From Mycetohabitans rhizoxinica HKI 454 (lineage in GTDB: Bacteria > Pseudomonadota > Gammaproteobacteria > Burkholderiales > Burkholderiaceae): a stretch of 64,000 nt of DNA. Below the pieces are notes generated by a model. The model saw only the letters and a program-made list of their open reading frames with translations, had not been told where the DNA came from and did no database searches. The position numbers and the translations under genes were made by a program. The DNA is taken from assembly GCF_000198775.1 (NCBI RefSeq), contig NC_014722.1, positions 1,867,386 through 1,931,385 on the forward strand, read 5' to 3'. Positions 22,288-31,600 of this stretch are shown here, in pieces (the first letter of the stretch is position 1; the number at the start of each line of letters is the position of its first letter).

Positions 22288-24207
22288 ATGAGCGGATTTT
22301 ATTATCCACGACGAGCTACAACTTATATCACCCCAAGCGCTCGCCGCTCGAACTCCATTACCTTAAAACTACCGAATAAAATATATGCACTTAGCATAGC
22401 CAGTACATTGATATTTTCTGATGACGCCATCGCATCCTTCCCCAGTTACGAAGAATCACACTTGGAAAGCGTGATGTCGAAACTGCTGGCACCACTTAAC
22501 TCGTCAATCAAAGCAGTAGAAAAAAATCTACTGCATGCTATGGACGTCGATAATTGCAATATGAACGAAAAGCTGAAGTCCCTGTCTACGCGGCACGACG
22601 ACGCGGTTTCGAAGCTCAAAAAGCAGCTACTCACACAAAATGAAGCATTGATAGAAAAGATGGATTATATTGGCTCGGCAACGGAAAATCGCATTAAGTC
22701 TCAAACAAGAATTTTGGAAAACAAAAATCCAGAATTTTACCAAAAAATAATTCAACACTCGAATGATCAGACAAAATCCATAAAATCCTTATCGCAGGAG
22801 ATACGGAATACCAAAGCCATTTTAGAGCGGCTATCATTTAATAGCGAATCACTTAACAACAAAGTAGACAATATACCGCTCAAAATCCAGAATCAATTAA
22901 ATAAGCATTACGAAACAATCAACGATGCTATAGACGACTCCATTGAGATAACAAAAAACCAACTCAAAGATCAAGAGGAAACGCTGGGAAATGGATTGGA
23001 TAAGTTAGAAAAACGACTAAGAACGACAATAAAAAAAGAAGTGCAAAGGATAAACCAAGGCAATTGGTACGAAGAGGTGAAAGACAAGGTGGCTGCAGAG
23101 TCACCCGCCACGGTATCGCTGCAAACAGAGGTAGCCAAGGCGAACGAAAGTGGATACCCGAAACTCATGCTGTCGAGCGACAAAATGCGTCCGGAGCCTG
23201 AGCTGACGAACGCGGGCAGCCCACTGGCGCTTACGCTGCTAGACGAGGGTGGGCATCGCGCAGCGGCACAGGGAAGCAAAGGCGTCTATTCCGACCCTAC
23301 GCTGGCGAACCAAAGCGGGCCCTCCAGACCTACACTGCCGAACCGAGCCAAACTCTCCGAACTTGCGCTGGTGGAGCCAGGCGGGCCCTCCCAACCTGCG
23401 CTGCCGAACCGAGCTAAGCGCTCCGAACCTGCGCTGGTGGACCCAGGCGGGCCCTCCCAACCTGCGCTGCTGGACCGAGCCAAACTCTCTGAACCTGTGC
23501 CGGTGAACCAAGGCGAGCCTTCCGAACCTGCGCTGCCGAACCGAGCCAAGCGCTCCGAACTTGCGCTGGTGGACCAAGGTGGCCCCCCTGAACCTGCGCC
23601 GATGGACAAAAGCGAGCTTATCGAACCAATGCCCGCCGGCGACGTCAGCGCCGCTCGGCATCCGCTCCTGGATAGCGGCGGCCATCCCAAGCCGATGCTC
23701 GCGGACGAAGTCGCGTCGGATCGCCACGACATTTCTTCCTGCAATCGGCCCGGCGAGTGCGGGGGCGGATCTGCGCGTGAGCGGCTGCGCGAACTCATCG
23801 GGGCTGACCTGCCTTCGCTTGTAGCCGAAAAACTGCATATTCACGTCGACGAGACCCGAGTCTCAGTCGGCGAGCCCGGCCATGAACGCAGAATTACCGA
23901 CGTCGCACGCGGCACGCAGCTCACCGACGCAGTGAACAAGGCGCAAATGGATGAGGCAGTGGCACAGGTGGACCGCAACGCATCGGCGGGCACCGCGGCA
24001 GCCATGGCAGTAGCGGGGCTGCCACAGCCAACCTTGCCCGGCAAGAGTTTGATGACGTTCGCCGGTGCGACTTACCGCGGCCAGTACGGTGTGGCGCTTG
24101 GCATATCGCACGTGACGCCGAATAACCGCTGGGTGTTGAAATTTGCCGCCAACGCGAACGGCCGTGGCTACGTTGGAATGGTTGCGGCAGGCGGTTTTCA
24201 ATGGTGA
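22288..24207 (+). CDS. Trimeric autotransporter adhesin-like protein with YadA-type anchor and Pro-rich repeats
   Basis: 639 residues from the ATG at 22288 (AAAGGG six bases upstream). Predicted order: an N-terminal segment with a hydrophobic stretch (NKIYALSIASTLIFSDDAIA) that could be a signal peptide; a long Lys/Glu/Asn/Gln-rich region (about 50-270) with coiled-coil character; five 22-residue Pro-rich repeats (344-453); then a YadA-like membrane anchor from about 531 (HERRITDVARGTQLTDAVNK) ending ...VGMVAAGGFQW, with a terminal aromatic residue as expected of an outer-membrane barrel strand. The first half is strikingly AT-rich, the rest GC-rich. Trimeric autotransporters mediate adhesion; the target here is unknown. 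Earlier in-frame ATGs at 22096 and 22195 lack a ribosome-binding site. Confidence 0.78.
   Translation: MSGFYYPRRATTYITPSARRSNSITLKLPNKIYALSIASTLIFSDDAIASFPSYEESHLESVMSKLLAPLNSSIKAVEKNLLHAMDVDNCNMNEKLKSLSTRHDDAVSKLKKQLLTQNEALIEKMDYIGSATENRIKSQTRILENKNPEFYQKIIQHSNDQTKSIKSLSQEIRNTKAILERLSFNSESLNNKVDNIPLKIQNQLNKHYETINDAIDDSIEITKNQLKDQEETLGNGLDKLEKRLRTTIKKEVQRINQGNWYEEVKDKVAAESPATVSLQTEVAKANESGYPKLMLSSDKMRPEPELTNAGSPLALTLLDEGGHRAAAQGSKGVYSDPTLANQSGPSRPTLPNRAKLSELALVEPGGPSQPALPNRAKRSEPALVDPGGPSQPALLDRAKLSEPVPVNQGEPSEPALPNRAKRSELALVDQGGPPEPAPMDKSELIEPMPAGDVSAARHPLLDSGGHPKPMLADEVASDRHDISSCNRPGECGGGSARERLRELIGADLPSLVAEKLHIHVDETRVSVGEPGHERRITDVARGTQLTDAVNKAQMDEAVAQVDRNASAGTAAAMAVAGLPQPTLPGKSLMTFAGATYRGQYGVALGISHVTPNNRWVLKFAANANGRGYVGMVAAGGFQW
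23317..23646 (+). repeat. Five in-frame 66-bp repeats inside the autotransporter gene
   Basis: Units start at 23317, 23383, 23449, 23515 and 23581; the last is degenerate. Each encodes 22 residues with the pattern GPSQPALPNRAKxSEPALV followed by two or three residues ending in Gly. Copies 1-4 are close in both DNA and protein, which suggests recent duplication and possible copy-number variation. The in-frame length keeps the anchor in phase whatever the copy number. Confidence 0.93.
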
Positions 24208-24294
24208 AGATGTGGCACAAAGCGTGCGCTCGCGCGACAGAGATGACGCGCGAGGGGCAAACGAGATCGATATGACCGGGTGGATTGCCCTACA

Positions 24295-25497
24295 ATGCGC
24301 TCCATCATGCATGTCGCACACTCCGTTTCCCGCCTCCACCTACTGCTGCCCTTTGCGTTGCCCACCGCGGCCAGCGCACAGCCGGCGCTGCAGGACCTAG
24401 ATAAGCCGGCGCTGGACAGGTTGCTCGAACGCGCGACGCTCGTCGAACGCGTGATCGGGGACGATTTCCAGCGCACCTTGCCACACGAGCGATGGGTCGC
24501 CCGCTGTTTCGGCGTCGGCCATGCCGCTGCACCTACTGCGTCGCGCCAGCAGGCAGACGATGCCGCATCGAGCGAGCGCGCAGCCCAGTCGGCTGCCGCG
24601 ACCGACGACGAGGCCCCGCTTGCCCCGTACATGCTGCTTGCGGACGGCGGCGAACCGCGCGATGCCGTCTGGGCATGCGTCGAGCCCGTCCATGTACAGG
24701 TCGCGCACGATCATCTGGTGCTAATCGATCCCGCGACGCTGCAGCTTTCGACGGATGACGCGGCCGCGCTACTTGCCGTCGCACGGCCCCTTATCGAGGC
24801 GCTCGGCGTAGAGGTGGCTGCCCCAACGCCGCTGCGCTGGTACTTGTCGAGCGAGCAACTCGGCTCGTTAGCCAGCGCGGCGCCCCTGCGCGCCGCCGGC
24901 CGCAGCATCGAGATCTGGCTGCCGCATGAGGCCCATACCGGCCGCCGGCCACGCACGTGGATGAAGCTGCAGAACGAGGTCCAGATGGCCTGGTTCGAGC
25001 ATCCAGTCAACCAGGCTCGGGAAGCACGCGGGTTGCCCGCCGCCAATTCGATCTGGCTTCACGCACAAGGGCGCATGACGCCGGTGTCGCGGCCCTTCGA
25101 GCGCGTGCTATCGCAGGCAGCGGCCACGCGTGGGCTCGCGCTCGCGTCCGGCGCGGCGTTGGCGATACCACCTGCCACTTTCGACATGCTGCGGCAGCAA
25201 ACCGGCGGCCAGACCGCGGCCCGCGCCACAGGTCGCGGCACAGCCGGTGTGACGTTGGTCGAGCTCGATCAACTGAGCGCGCCATTCGTGCAGCAGGACT
25301 GGCCACGCTTTCGCGCCGCATTCGCGGCGCTGGAGCGCGACTGGTTCGCGCCGGCGCTCGCGGCGTTGCAACGCCGCGAACTCGCGGAACTCTCGTTGAC
25401 GCTGTGCAGCGACACCGGCACGACGACGCTCATCATGCGCCCCATCGACATGAAAAAATTTTGGCGACGCCGGTCATTTGCGTCGCTGTTGCCGTGA
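24295..25497 (+). CDS. RpfE-like protein (COG4255, phosphoglycerate-mutase-like regulatory family)
   Basis: 400 residues. The N-terminus contains a possible signal-like segment (LHLLLPFALPTAASA), but the rest is a soluble Ala/Leu-rich protein. Motifs I associate with the family are PLRWYLSS, WLPHEAHTGRRPRTWMKLQNEVQM and NSIWLHAQGRM. It lies 10 bp before recJ, with prfB and lysS beyond, matching the rpfE-recJ-prfB-lysS neighbourhood of the Xanthomonas rpf region. Function in Burkholderiaceae is unproven. A TACAAT at 24292-24297 overlaps the first ATG, so the real start may be the ATG at 24307. Confidence 0.72.
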   Translation: MRSIMHVAHSVSRLHLLLPFALPTAASAQPALQDLDKPALDRLLERATLVERVIGDDFQRTLPHERWVARCFGVGHAAAPTASRQQADDAASSERAAQSAAATDDEAPLAPYMLLADGGEPRDAVWACVEPVHVQVAHDHLVLIDPATLQLSTDDAAALLAVARPLIEALGVEVAAPTPLRWYLSSEQLGSLASAAPLRAAGRSIEIWLPHEAHTGRRPRTWMKLQNEVQMAWFEHPVNQAREARGLPAANSIWLHAQGRMTPVSRPFERVLSQAAATRGLALASGAALAIPPATFDMLRQQTGGQTAARATGRGTAGVTLVELDQLSAPFVQQDWPRFRAAFAALERDWFAPALAALQRRELAELSLTLCSDTGTTTLIMRPIDMKKFWRRRSFASLLP

Positions 25498-25507
25498 GCC
25501 CGCCCCC

Positions 25508-27211
25508 ATGACCCGAATCGTCACCCGAACCTGCCCGCCCGCCGACGCGCATGCCCTTGCACAGCATGGCATCCATCCGGTGCTCGCGCGGCTGTATGCG
25601 TCGCGCGGCATCGGTACGCCCGCCGAGGTGGAAACCGCGCTGGCGCGACTACTGCCGCCAGTGCAGCTTTCAGGCGCCAGCGCCGCAGCCGCGCTGCTGG
25701 CCGATGCGATTGCCGCGCGACGGCAGATCCTAGTGGTGGCCGACTATGATTGCGATGGCGCGACCGCATGCGCGGTGGCCGTGCGCGGCCTACGCCTGTT
25801 CGGCGCGCACGTCGACTACCTGGTGCCAAACCGATTCGAATACGGCTACGGACTGACACCGGAGATCGTCGAGCTGGCCGCCCGCCGCCCTGGCGCACGC
25901 CCCGACCTGCTGATCACTGTCGACAATGGGATCGCCAGCGTAGACGGCGTGGCGGCCGCCAACGCGCTCGGCATCGACGTGCTGATTACCGATCACCACC
26001 TGCCCGGTGACACGCTGCCCGCGGCACGCGCGATCGTCAACCCGAACCAACCGGGCTGCGCGTTCCCGAGCAAGCACCTGGCCGGCGTCGGCGTGATGTT
26101 CTACGTGCTACTGGCGCTGCGCGCGCTATTGCGCGAGCGCGGCGCCTTCGACGGCCGTCCCGAGCCGCGGCTGGACGGTCTGCTCGACCTGGTCGCGCTG
26201 GGCACGGTGGCCGACGTCGTGCGGCTGGACGCGAACAACCGCGTGCTGGTTGCGCAGGGCCTTCAGCGCATCCGCACCGGCAAGATGCAACCGGGCGTGG
26301 CCGCGCTTTTCCGGGCGGCCGCGCGCGATGCGCGCAACGCATCCGCATTCGACCTGGGGTTTGCGTTGGGGCCGCGACTGAATGCGGCAGGTCGGCTCTC
26401 CGACATGTCGCTTGGTATCGAATGCCTGGTCACCGACGATGCACAGCGCGCCGATGCGCTGGCGCAGCAACTCGATGCAATGAACCGCGAACGGCGTGAA
26501 ATCGAGGCAGGGATGCAGGAACAGGCGCTGGCCGAACTCGCACAGCTCGATCCGCGCGACGCGGCCACGATCACGCTGTTCAACCCGGCGTGGCACCAGG
26601 GGGTGATCGGCATCGTCGCTGGCCGGCTCAAGGAGCGCTTCCACCGGCCGGCAATCACGTTCGCACCGGCCGACGAGTCGGGCGAGCGCGTGAAAGGCTC
26701 GGGACGCTCGATTCCGGGATTTCATTTGCGCGACGCGCTGGACTTGATCTCCAAGCGGGAGCCCGGACTGATCGAGCGCTTTGGCGGCCACGCGATGGCC
26801 GCCGGCCTCACGCTGCGCACCAGCGACGTGCCGCGCTTCACGGCGGCATTCGAGGCGCTGGCACGCGAATGGCTGAACGAGGACGCGCTCGCGCGACAGA
26901 TCGAGACCGACGGCGAGCTGGAGGACGCATATCACACACCATCGTTCGTCGAGCTGATCGACAACGCGGTATGGGGCCAGGGCTTCCCGGCGCCGGTTTT
27001 TTCAGGGGAGTTCGACGTGCTGTCTCAGTCACTCGTCAAGGAGCGGCACCTGAAGCTGCAGCTTGCCCGCGGGCGCCTGCGCTTTGCGGCCATCTGGTTC
27101 AACCACATCGACACGCTTCCGGCACGGGCGCTGTTCGCCTACCGGCTCGTGCGCGACACTTGGAACGGTGTGTCGCGTGTGCAGCTGGTCGTCGAGCATG
27201 CGGCGTCCTGA
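25508..27211 (+). CDS. recJ: Single-stranded-DNA-specific exonuclease RecJ
   Basis: 567 residues. 5'-3' ssDNA exonuclease of recombination and mismatch repair. DHH-family catalytic motifs are present in order: VVADYDCDGATA (motif I), LLITVDNGI (motif II), DVLITDHHLPGD (motif III) and VNPNQPGC (motif IV), then NAAGRLSDM, the DHHA1 region GVIGIVAGRLKERF and GGHAMAAGL. The ATG at 25508 begins the conserved N-terminus. A short intercistronic gap follows the rpfE-like gene. Confidence 0.96.
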   Translation: MTRIVTRTCPPADAHALAQHGIHPVLARLYASRGIGTPAEVETALARLLPPVQLSGASAAAALLADAIAARRQILVVADYDCDGATACAVAVRGLRLFGAHVDYLVPNRFEYGYGLTPEIVELAARRPGARPDLLITVDNGIASVDGVAAANALGIDVLITDHHLPGDTLPAARAIVNPNQPGCAFPSKHLAGVGVMFYVLLALRALLRERGAFDGRPEPRLDGLLDLVALGTVADVVRLDANNRVLVAQGLQRIRTGKMQPGVAALFRAAARDARNASAFDLGFALGPRLNAAGRLSDMSLGIECLVTDDAQRADALAQQLDAMNRERREIEAGMQEQALAELAQLDPRDAATITLFNPAWHQGVIGIVAGRLKERFHRPAITFAPADESGERVKGSGRSIPGFHLRDALDLISKREPGLIERFGGHAMAAGLTLRTSDVPRFTAAFEALAREWLNEDALARQIETDGELEDAYHTPSFVELIDNAVWGQGFPAPVFSGEFDVLSQSLVKERHLKLQLARGRLRFAAIWFNHIDTLPARALFAYRLVRDTWNGVSRVQLVVEHAAS

Positions 27212-27256
27212 TGTCGATCCGCTATAATTTACCCTTTTTGCAAGGCCCCGATCGAC

Positions 27257-28361
27257 ATGGAAGCAGAACGTCTGAACGCGATCGAAGCGACCCTCGCCGA
27301 CCTGCGCAAGCGCGCGGGAGAGCTACGGGGGTATCTTTGACTTCGATGCGAAACAAGCCCGCCTAACGCAAGTCAACACGGCGCTCGAAGACCCGAACGT
27401 GTGGAGCGACTCGAAGCAGGCGCAGGCGCTCGGTCGCGAGAAGAAGCTGCTCGACGCGGTCGTGCAGATGCTCTCGGCACTGAACGGCGACCTGACAGAC
27501 ACGCAGGAGCTGTTCGAGCTGGCCAGCGAGGAGCAGGACGATGACACGCTGCTCGCCTGCGAGCGCGACGTGCAGGCCCTGGAGCGCCGCGTGGCCGACA
27601 TCGAGTTCCGCCGAATGTTCAACAATCCGGCCGATCCGAACAACTGCTTCGTCGACATCCAGGCCGGCGCCGGTGGCACCGAAGCACAGGACTGGGCGTC
27701 GATGCTGTTGCGCCAATATCTGCGCTACTGCGAGCGCAAGGGCTTCAAGGCCGAAGTGCTCGAGCAATCCGATGGTGAAGTGGCAGGCATCAAGAATGCC
27801 ACGATTAAGGTCGAAGGCGAGTATGCCTATGGCTACCTGCGCACCGAGACCGGCATCCACCGCCTGGTGCGCAAGTCGCCGTTTGATTCGTCTGGCGGCC
27901 GCCATACGTCGTTCTCGTCGGTGTTCGTGTATCCGGAAGTGGATGAATCGATCGACATCGACGTCAACCCGGCCGACCTGCGCATTGACACGTTTCGCGC
28001 ATCCGGGGCCGGCGGCCAGCACATCAACAAGACCGACTCGGCGGTACGCATCACGCATTTGCCGTCAGGCATCGTCGTGCAGTGCCAAAACGACCGCTCG
28101 CAGCATCGAAACCGCGCCGAGGCGATGGCGATGCTCAAATCGCGGCTGTACGAGGCGGAGATGCGCAAACGCCAGGCCGAGCAGGACAAGCTCGAATCGA
28201 GCAAGACCGACGTGGGCTGGGGCCACCAGATCCGCTCCTACGTGCTCGACCAGAGCCGCGTGAAGGACTTGCGCACCAACGTCGAAATCAGCAACACGCG
28301 TGCGGTGCTCGACGGGGACCTTGACGATTTCATCAGCGCGAGCCTGAAGCAAGGCGTATAA
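27257..28361 (+). CDS. prfB: Peptide chain release factor 2 (programmed +1 frameshift)
   Basis: Reads from the ATG at 27257 for 27 codons to an in-frame TGA at 27338-27340, then must shift +1 (skipping base 27338) to read GAC at 27339 onward to the stop at 28361. The result is about 367 residues, the normal RF2 size. The stop-recognition tripeptide SPF is in [11 protein letters not shown] and the peptidyl-hydrolysis GGQ is in [14 protein letters not shown]2 terminates at UGA and UAA, and the frameshift provides autoregulation. A perfect TATAAT at 27223-27228 lies upstream but without a clear -35. lysS follows 18 bp downstream. Confidence 0.97.
27327..27341 (+). promoter_or_regulatory. RF2 programmed frameshift site
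   Basis: GGGGG at 27327-27331 acts as the internal Shine-Dalgarno-like element, followed by TAT and the slippery CTT (27335-27337) and TGA (27338-27340) with C next. This is the classical CTTTGAC layout known from E. coli prfB; low RF2 slows termination at UGA and favours the +1 shift. Confidence 0.97.
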
Positions 28362-28379
28362 CCGCGGGCGCAACTGACC

Positions 28380-29912
28380 ATGACCGAAAAGAATTTCAAT
28401 GCCGCGCAAGCCGGCATCGACAGCGGCGACAACGCGATCATCGCAGAGCGCCGCGACAAGCTGCGGGCGCTGCGCGAGCAAGGTATCGCGTATCCGAACG
28501 ACTTCCGCCCAGAACACAGCGCGGCGGATCTGCATGCTCGCTTCGCCGACACCGACAAGAACGCCCTTGAGGCGCTCGCGCTCAACGTATCGATTGCCGG
28601 CCGGATGATGCTCAAGCGCATCATGGGCAAGGCGAGCTTCGCGACCGTGCAGGACGGCACCGGTCAGATCCAGTTCTTCATCACGCCAGCTGACGTCGGT
28701 GCCGATACCTACGATGCATTCAAAAAATGGGACCTGGGCGACATCATCGCGGCGCACGGCGTGCTGTTCCGGACCAACAAGGGCGAGCTGTCGGTGCGCT
28801 GCACCGGGCTGCGGCTGCTGTCCAAGGCCATCCGGCCGCTGCCGGACAAGTTTCATGGGTTATCCGACCAGGAAACACGCTACCGGCAGCGCTACGTGGA
28901 CCTGATCGTCACGCCCGAAGCACGCCAGACGTTCCAGGCACGCACGCGCACGATCGCGTCGATCCGTCATTTCATGACGAACGCGGACTTCATGGAAGTC
29001 GAAACGCCGATGCTGCACCCGATCCCGGGCGGCGCGGCGGCCAAGCCGTTCATCACGCACCACAATGCGCTGGACATGCAGATGTTCCTGCGCATCGCGC
29101 CGGAGCTGTACCTGAAGCGGCTGATCGTCGGCGGATTGAACCGCGTATTCGAAATCAACCGGAATTTCCGCAACGAAGGAGTCTCGCCGCGGCACAATCC
29201 GGAATTCACGATGATGGAGTTCTACGCCGCGTACACCGACTACCGCTGGCTGATGGACTTCACTGAGCAGTTGATCCGACAAGCGGCGCTGGACGCGCGA
29301 GGTACGACGGCGGTCCACTATCAGGGACGCGAACTGGACTTGGGCAAGCCTTTTCACCGCTTGACGATCACCGGTGCGATCCAAAAGTATGCGCCGCAAT
29401 ATAGCGACGCACAGCTTGCTGACCGCGACTGGCTGCGTGCGGAATTGCACCGGCTCGGCGTCGATACCCACGCTGCGCCGTTGCGCAACGCCGGCGTGGG
29501 GGCCCTGCAGCTTGCCCTATTCGAGGAAACCGCTGAAGCGCAGTTGTGGGAGCCGACCTATATCGTCGACTATCCGGTGGAAGTGTCGCCGCTCGCGCGG
29601 GCGTCGGACACGGTCCCCGGTATTACCGAGCGCTTCGAGTTGTTCATGACCGGCCGCGAGATCGCAAACGGCTTCTCGGAACTGAACGATCCGGAGGACC
29701 AGGCGGCACGTTTTCGCCAGCAGGTCGCGCAGAAAGATGCCGGCGACGAGGAAGCGATGTACTACGACGCTGACTACATCCGCGCGCTCGAATACGGCAT
29801 GCCACCGACCGGTGGATGCGGTATCGGCATCGACCGGCTCGTGATGCTGCTGACCGACAGCCCGAGCATCCGCGACGTGATCCTATTCCCGCACCTGCGG
29901 CGCGAGGATTGA
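28380..29912 (+). CDS. lysS: Lysyl-tRNA synthetase, class II
   Basis: 510 residues. The N-terminal OB-fold anticodon-binding domain ([19 protein letters not shown]) precedes the class II catalytic core with motif 2 [14 protein letters not shown] and motif 3 [15 protein letters not shown]. Charges tRNA-Lys. It follows prfB closely, the conserved prfB-lysS arrangement. A strong hairpin lies 60 bp after the stop. Confidence 0.98.
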   Translation: MTEKNFNAAQAGIDSGDNAIIAERRDKLRALREQGIAYPNDFRPEHSAADLHARFADTDKNALEALALNVSIAGRMMLKRIMGKASFATVQDGTGQIQFFITPADVGADTYDAFKKWDLGDIIAAHGVLFRTNKGELSVRCTGLRLLSKAIRPLPDKFHGLSDQETRYRQRYVDLIVTPEARQTFQARTRTIASIRHFMTNADFMEVETPMLHPIPGGAAAKPFITHHNALDMQMFLRIAPELYLKRLIVGGLNRVFEINRNFRNEGVSPRHNPEFTMMEFYAAYTDYRWLMDFTEQLIRQAALDARGTTAVHYQGRELDLGKPFHRLTITGAIQKYAPQYSDAQLADRDWLRAELHRLGVDTHAAPLRNAGVGALQLALFEETAEAQLWEPTYIVDYPVEVSPLARASDTVPGITERFELFMTGREIANGFSELNDPEDQAARFRQQVAQKDAGDEEAMYYDADYIRALEYGMPPTGGCGIGIDRLVMLLTDSPSIRDVILFPHLRRED

Positions 29913-29971
29913 CGCGGTAATACGCGCGCACGGTCGGCCGCGAGCGGGTTCGTGCGCCAACGTCGCCCTAC

Positions 29972-30001
29972 GGGCCGGCAAGTTGCCGGCCCTAATTATT
30001 T
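29972..30001 (+). terminator. Rho-independent terminator after lysS
   Basis: Stem GGGCCGGC (29972-29979), loop AAGTT, stem GCCGGCCC (29985-29992), followed by the T/A-rich tail TAATTATTT. The 8-bp all-GC stem is perfect. It would end the rpfE-recJ-prfB-lysS transcript. Confidence 0.8.
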
Positions 30002-30135
30002 GTAACGAACAGTAAAGCGGCGCGGGTGCGGCGGCTGGTACGCCGCAATTGGTTACAACTTGAAACCGACAACGGACGGGGCATCGCGCAGACTAGGCGT
30101 ATTCGGAAAGCGCTCCCTTCGTGGAGGTCAACAAA

Positions 30136-30864
30136 ATGGAAAGCCCACGCAAGCTCCATCCGCTGGTCGCGGCCGCCGCGGTCGGGGTCATCATTGCCAG
30201 CCTGGCCACGACCGCGGCCGTCACCGGGTTGCTGCCTAACGCATCCAGCAGCAGTGCGCGGAACGATGCCGCACCGATCACCCAAGCCGCGCAGCCGCCG
30301 GCCCTGCATTCCGCCGCACCGGCGGCTGCCGTGCAGTCGAGCGCTACGTCGCCCCAGGCGCTCTCGCCCGCACAGCAATCGGCACCGCCCGCCCCACCCG
30401 CCGCGTCGTATGCGCCACGTGCACAGCAATCGGGCAGTGCAGCCCTGCCCGCGCCGCCCGCCGACTACGCGCAACATGGCACTGGGTCCGGTGCCGAACC
30501 GCCATATGCACCGCCCCGTGTGGCAACCTGCGCATCATGCGGCACTGTGGAGTCGGTCGTTCCTGTCCGGCGCGAAGGCCATAGTACAGGACTCGGCGCG
30601 CTCGGCGGCGCAGTGGCAGGCGGCGTGATCGGCAACCAGTTCGGCGGCGGCGGTGGACGTACCGCGATGACGTTGCTCGGCGCACTCGGCGGCGGACTGG
30701 CCGGCAACTCGGTCGAGAAACATGTGCGCAGCGAAACGGACTATCGGGTCCACGTACGGATGCAAAACGGCAAGCTGCGCAACTTCACGTACCGGCAGCC
30801 CCCCTCCTTCCAGGCCGGTGAGCGCGTACGAATCGAAAACGGCACGCTCAGGCACGCCGGTTGA
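30136..30864 (+). CDS. Glycine-zipper 2TM-domain (17-kDa surface-antigen-like) protein
   Basis: 242 residues. One N-terminal transmembrane helix (LVAAAAVGVIIASLATTAAVT), then a long Ala/Pro/Gln-rich linker (about 40-135), then a glycine-zipper segment (GALGGAVAGGVIGNQFGGGG, LLGALGGGLAGNS). The tail VHVRMQNGKLRNFTYRQPPS is typical of the family. Probably an envelope protein; relatives affect outer-membrane integrity. GGAGGT seven bases upstream fixes the ATG at 30136. A Cys pair (ATCASCG) precedes the zipper. No functional partner is evident nearby. Confidence 0.85.
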   Translation: MESPRKLHPLVAAAAVGVIIASLATTAAVTGLLPNASSSSARNDAAPITQAAQPPALHSAAPAAAVQSSATSPQALSPAQQSAPPAPPAASYAPRAQQSGSAALPAPPADYAQHGTGSGAEPPYAPPRVATCASCGTVESVVPVRREGHSTGLGALGGAVAGGVIGNQFGGGGGRTAMTLLGALGGGLAGNSVEKHVRSETDYRVHVRMQNGKLRNFTYRQPPSFQAGERVRIENGTLRHAG

Positions 30865-30887
30865 CAAGCCGTGGACTAGGCACCGGC

Positions 30888-30975
30888 AACCCAGATTGGG
30901 GACACCCGTGACGCAGACTGGAGGCACCGGCGACGCAGATCGGGGACACCGGCGACGCAGACTGGAGGCACGGGC
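30888..30975. repeat. 22-bp tandem repeat array
   Basis: Four directly abutting 22-bp units at 30888, 30910, 30932 and 30954, consensus GACGCAGACTGGAGGCACCGGC, with units 2 and 4 nearly identical and 1 and 3 sharing ATTGGGG/ATCGGGG changes. A degenerate fifth copy may continue to about 30997. The array occupies the gap between the glycine-zipper gene and the end of iscX. Confidence 0.92.
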
Positions 30976-31002
30976 GGCACGGATCGGAAGAGTCCATGAA
31001 GT

Positions 31003-31200
31003 TTAGTAGTCAGCGTCCTCGATCCACGCGGCCTGGATCGCCTCGAGAATCTTTTCACTCGAGCGCTCCGGGTCGTCGTCAAAGCCGTCCAGTTCCGTCA
31101 CCCATCGATGCAGGTCGGTGAAACGCACGTATTGAGGATCAACGTCAGGATAGGCATCGGTCAGTGCCATCGCGATGTCGTTTATGTCGGTCCATTTCAT
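31003..31200 (-). CDS. iscX: Fe-S cluster assembly protein IscX
   Basis: 65 residues, acidic: MKWTDINDIAMALTDAYPDV at the start and IQAAWIEDADY at the end. IscX binds IscS and iron and modulates cluster assembly. Size and position (last gene of the isc operon, 20 bp after fdx) match the family. The ATG at 31200 is chosen over an upstream in-frame start at 31305 because the family begins MKWTD. Confidence 0.94.
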   Translation of the reverse strand: MKWTDINDIAMALTDAYPDVDPQYVRFTDLHRWVTELDGFDDDPERSSEKILEAIQAAWIEDADY

Positions 31201-31220
31201 CGCCGCCGCCCTCCTCGGAC

Positions 31221-31562
31221 TCAATGGTTTTCCTTCGCATGATTGATCGAGTATTTCGGAATCTCGATCACCAGATCCGCATTTTGCGGCACCTTGGCCT
31301 GACACGACAACCGGGAAGTCGGCTCCAGGCCCCAGGCCTTGTCTAGCAAATCGTCCTCATCCTCCTCGGACGGCGCCAGCGCATCGAACCCTTCGCGCAC
31401 GATCACGTGGCACGTGGTACACGCGCACGACTTCTCGCACGCATGCTCGATCTCGATGCCAGCATCCAGCAACGCATCGCAGACGCTCTTGCCAGGCTCG
31501 GCTTCAAGCACCGCCCCCTCGGGACACAACTCGACATGGGGCAAAACAACAATTTGAGACAT
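31221..31562 (-). CDS. fdx: ISC-type [2Fe-2S] ferredoxin
   Basis: 113 residues. Cluster ligands are visible in HACEKSCACTTCHVIV (the adrenodoxin-type C-x5-C-x2-C pattern) and a later Cys in SRLSCQ. It supplies electrons to IscU/IscS during Fe-S cluster assembly. It lies between hscA (38 bp gap) and iscX. Confidence 0.96.
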   Translation of the reverse strand: MSQIVVLPHVELCPEGAVLEAEPGKSVCDALLDAGIEIEHACEKSCACTTCHVIVREGFDALAPSEEDEDDLLDKAWGLEPTSRLSCQAKVPQNADLVIEIPKYSINHAKENH

Positions 31563-31600
31563 GGGAGAACAGTCCTGTAAAGCGGCAGTAGCGGCAACGG

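Noticed and set aside
23239..23844. Minus-strand open frame of about 200 codons across the autotransporter repeats
   Set aside because: Repetitive only because the sense strand is repetitive; no start context or family match.
28065..28856. 263-codon minus-strand frame across prfB-lysS
   Set aside because: Shadow of two intact essential genes; no coding signature.
30888..30975. Possible CRISPR array (also considered for 10192-10286 and 6931-7020)
   Set aside because: Units abut with no unique spacers, are too short, and no cas genes are in the window.
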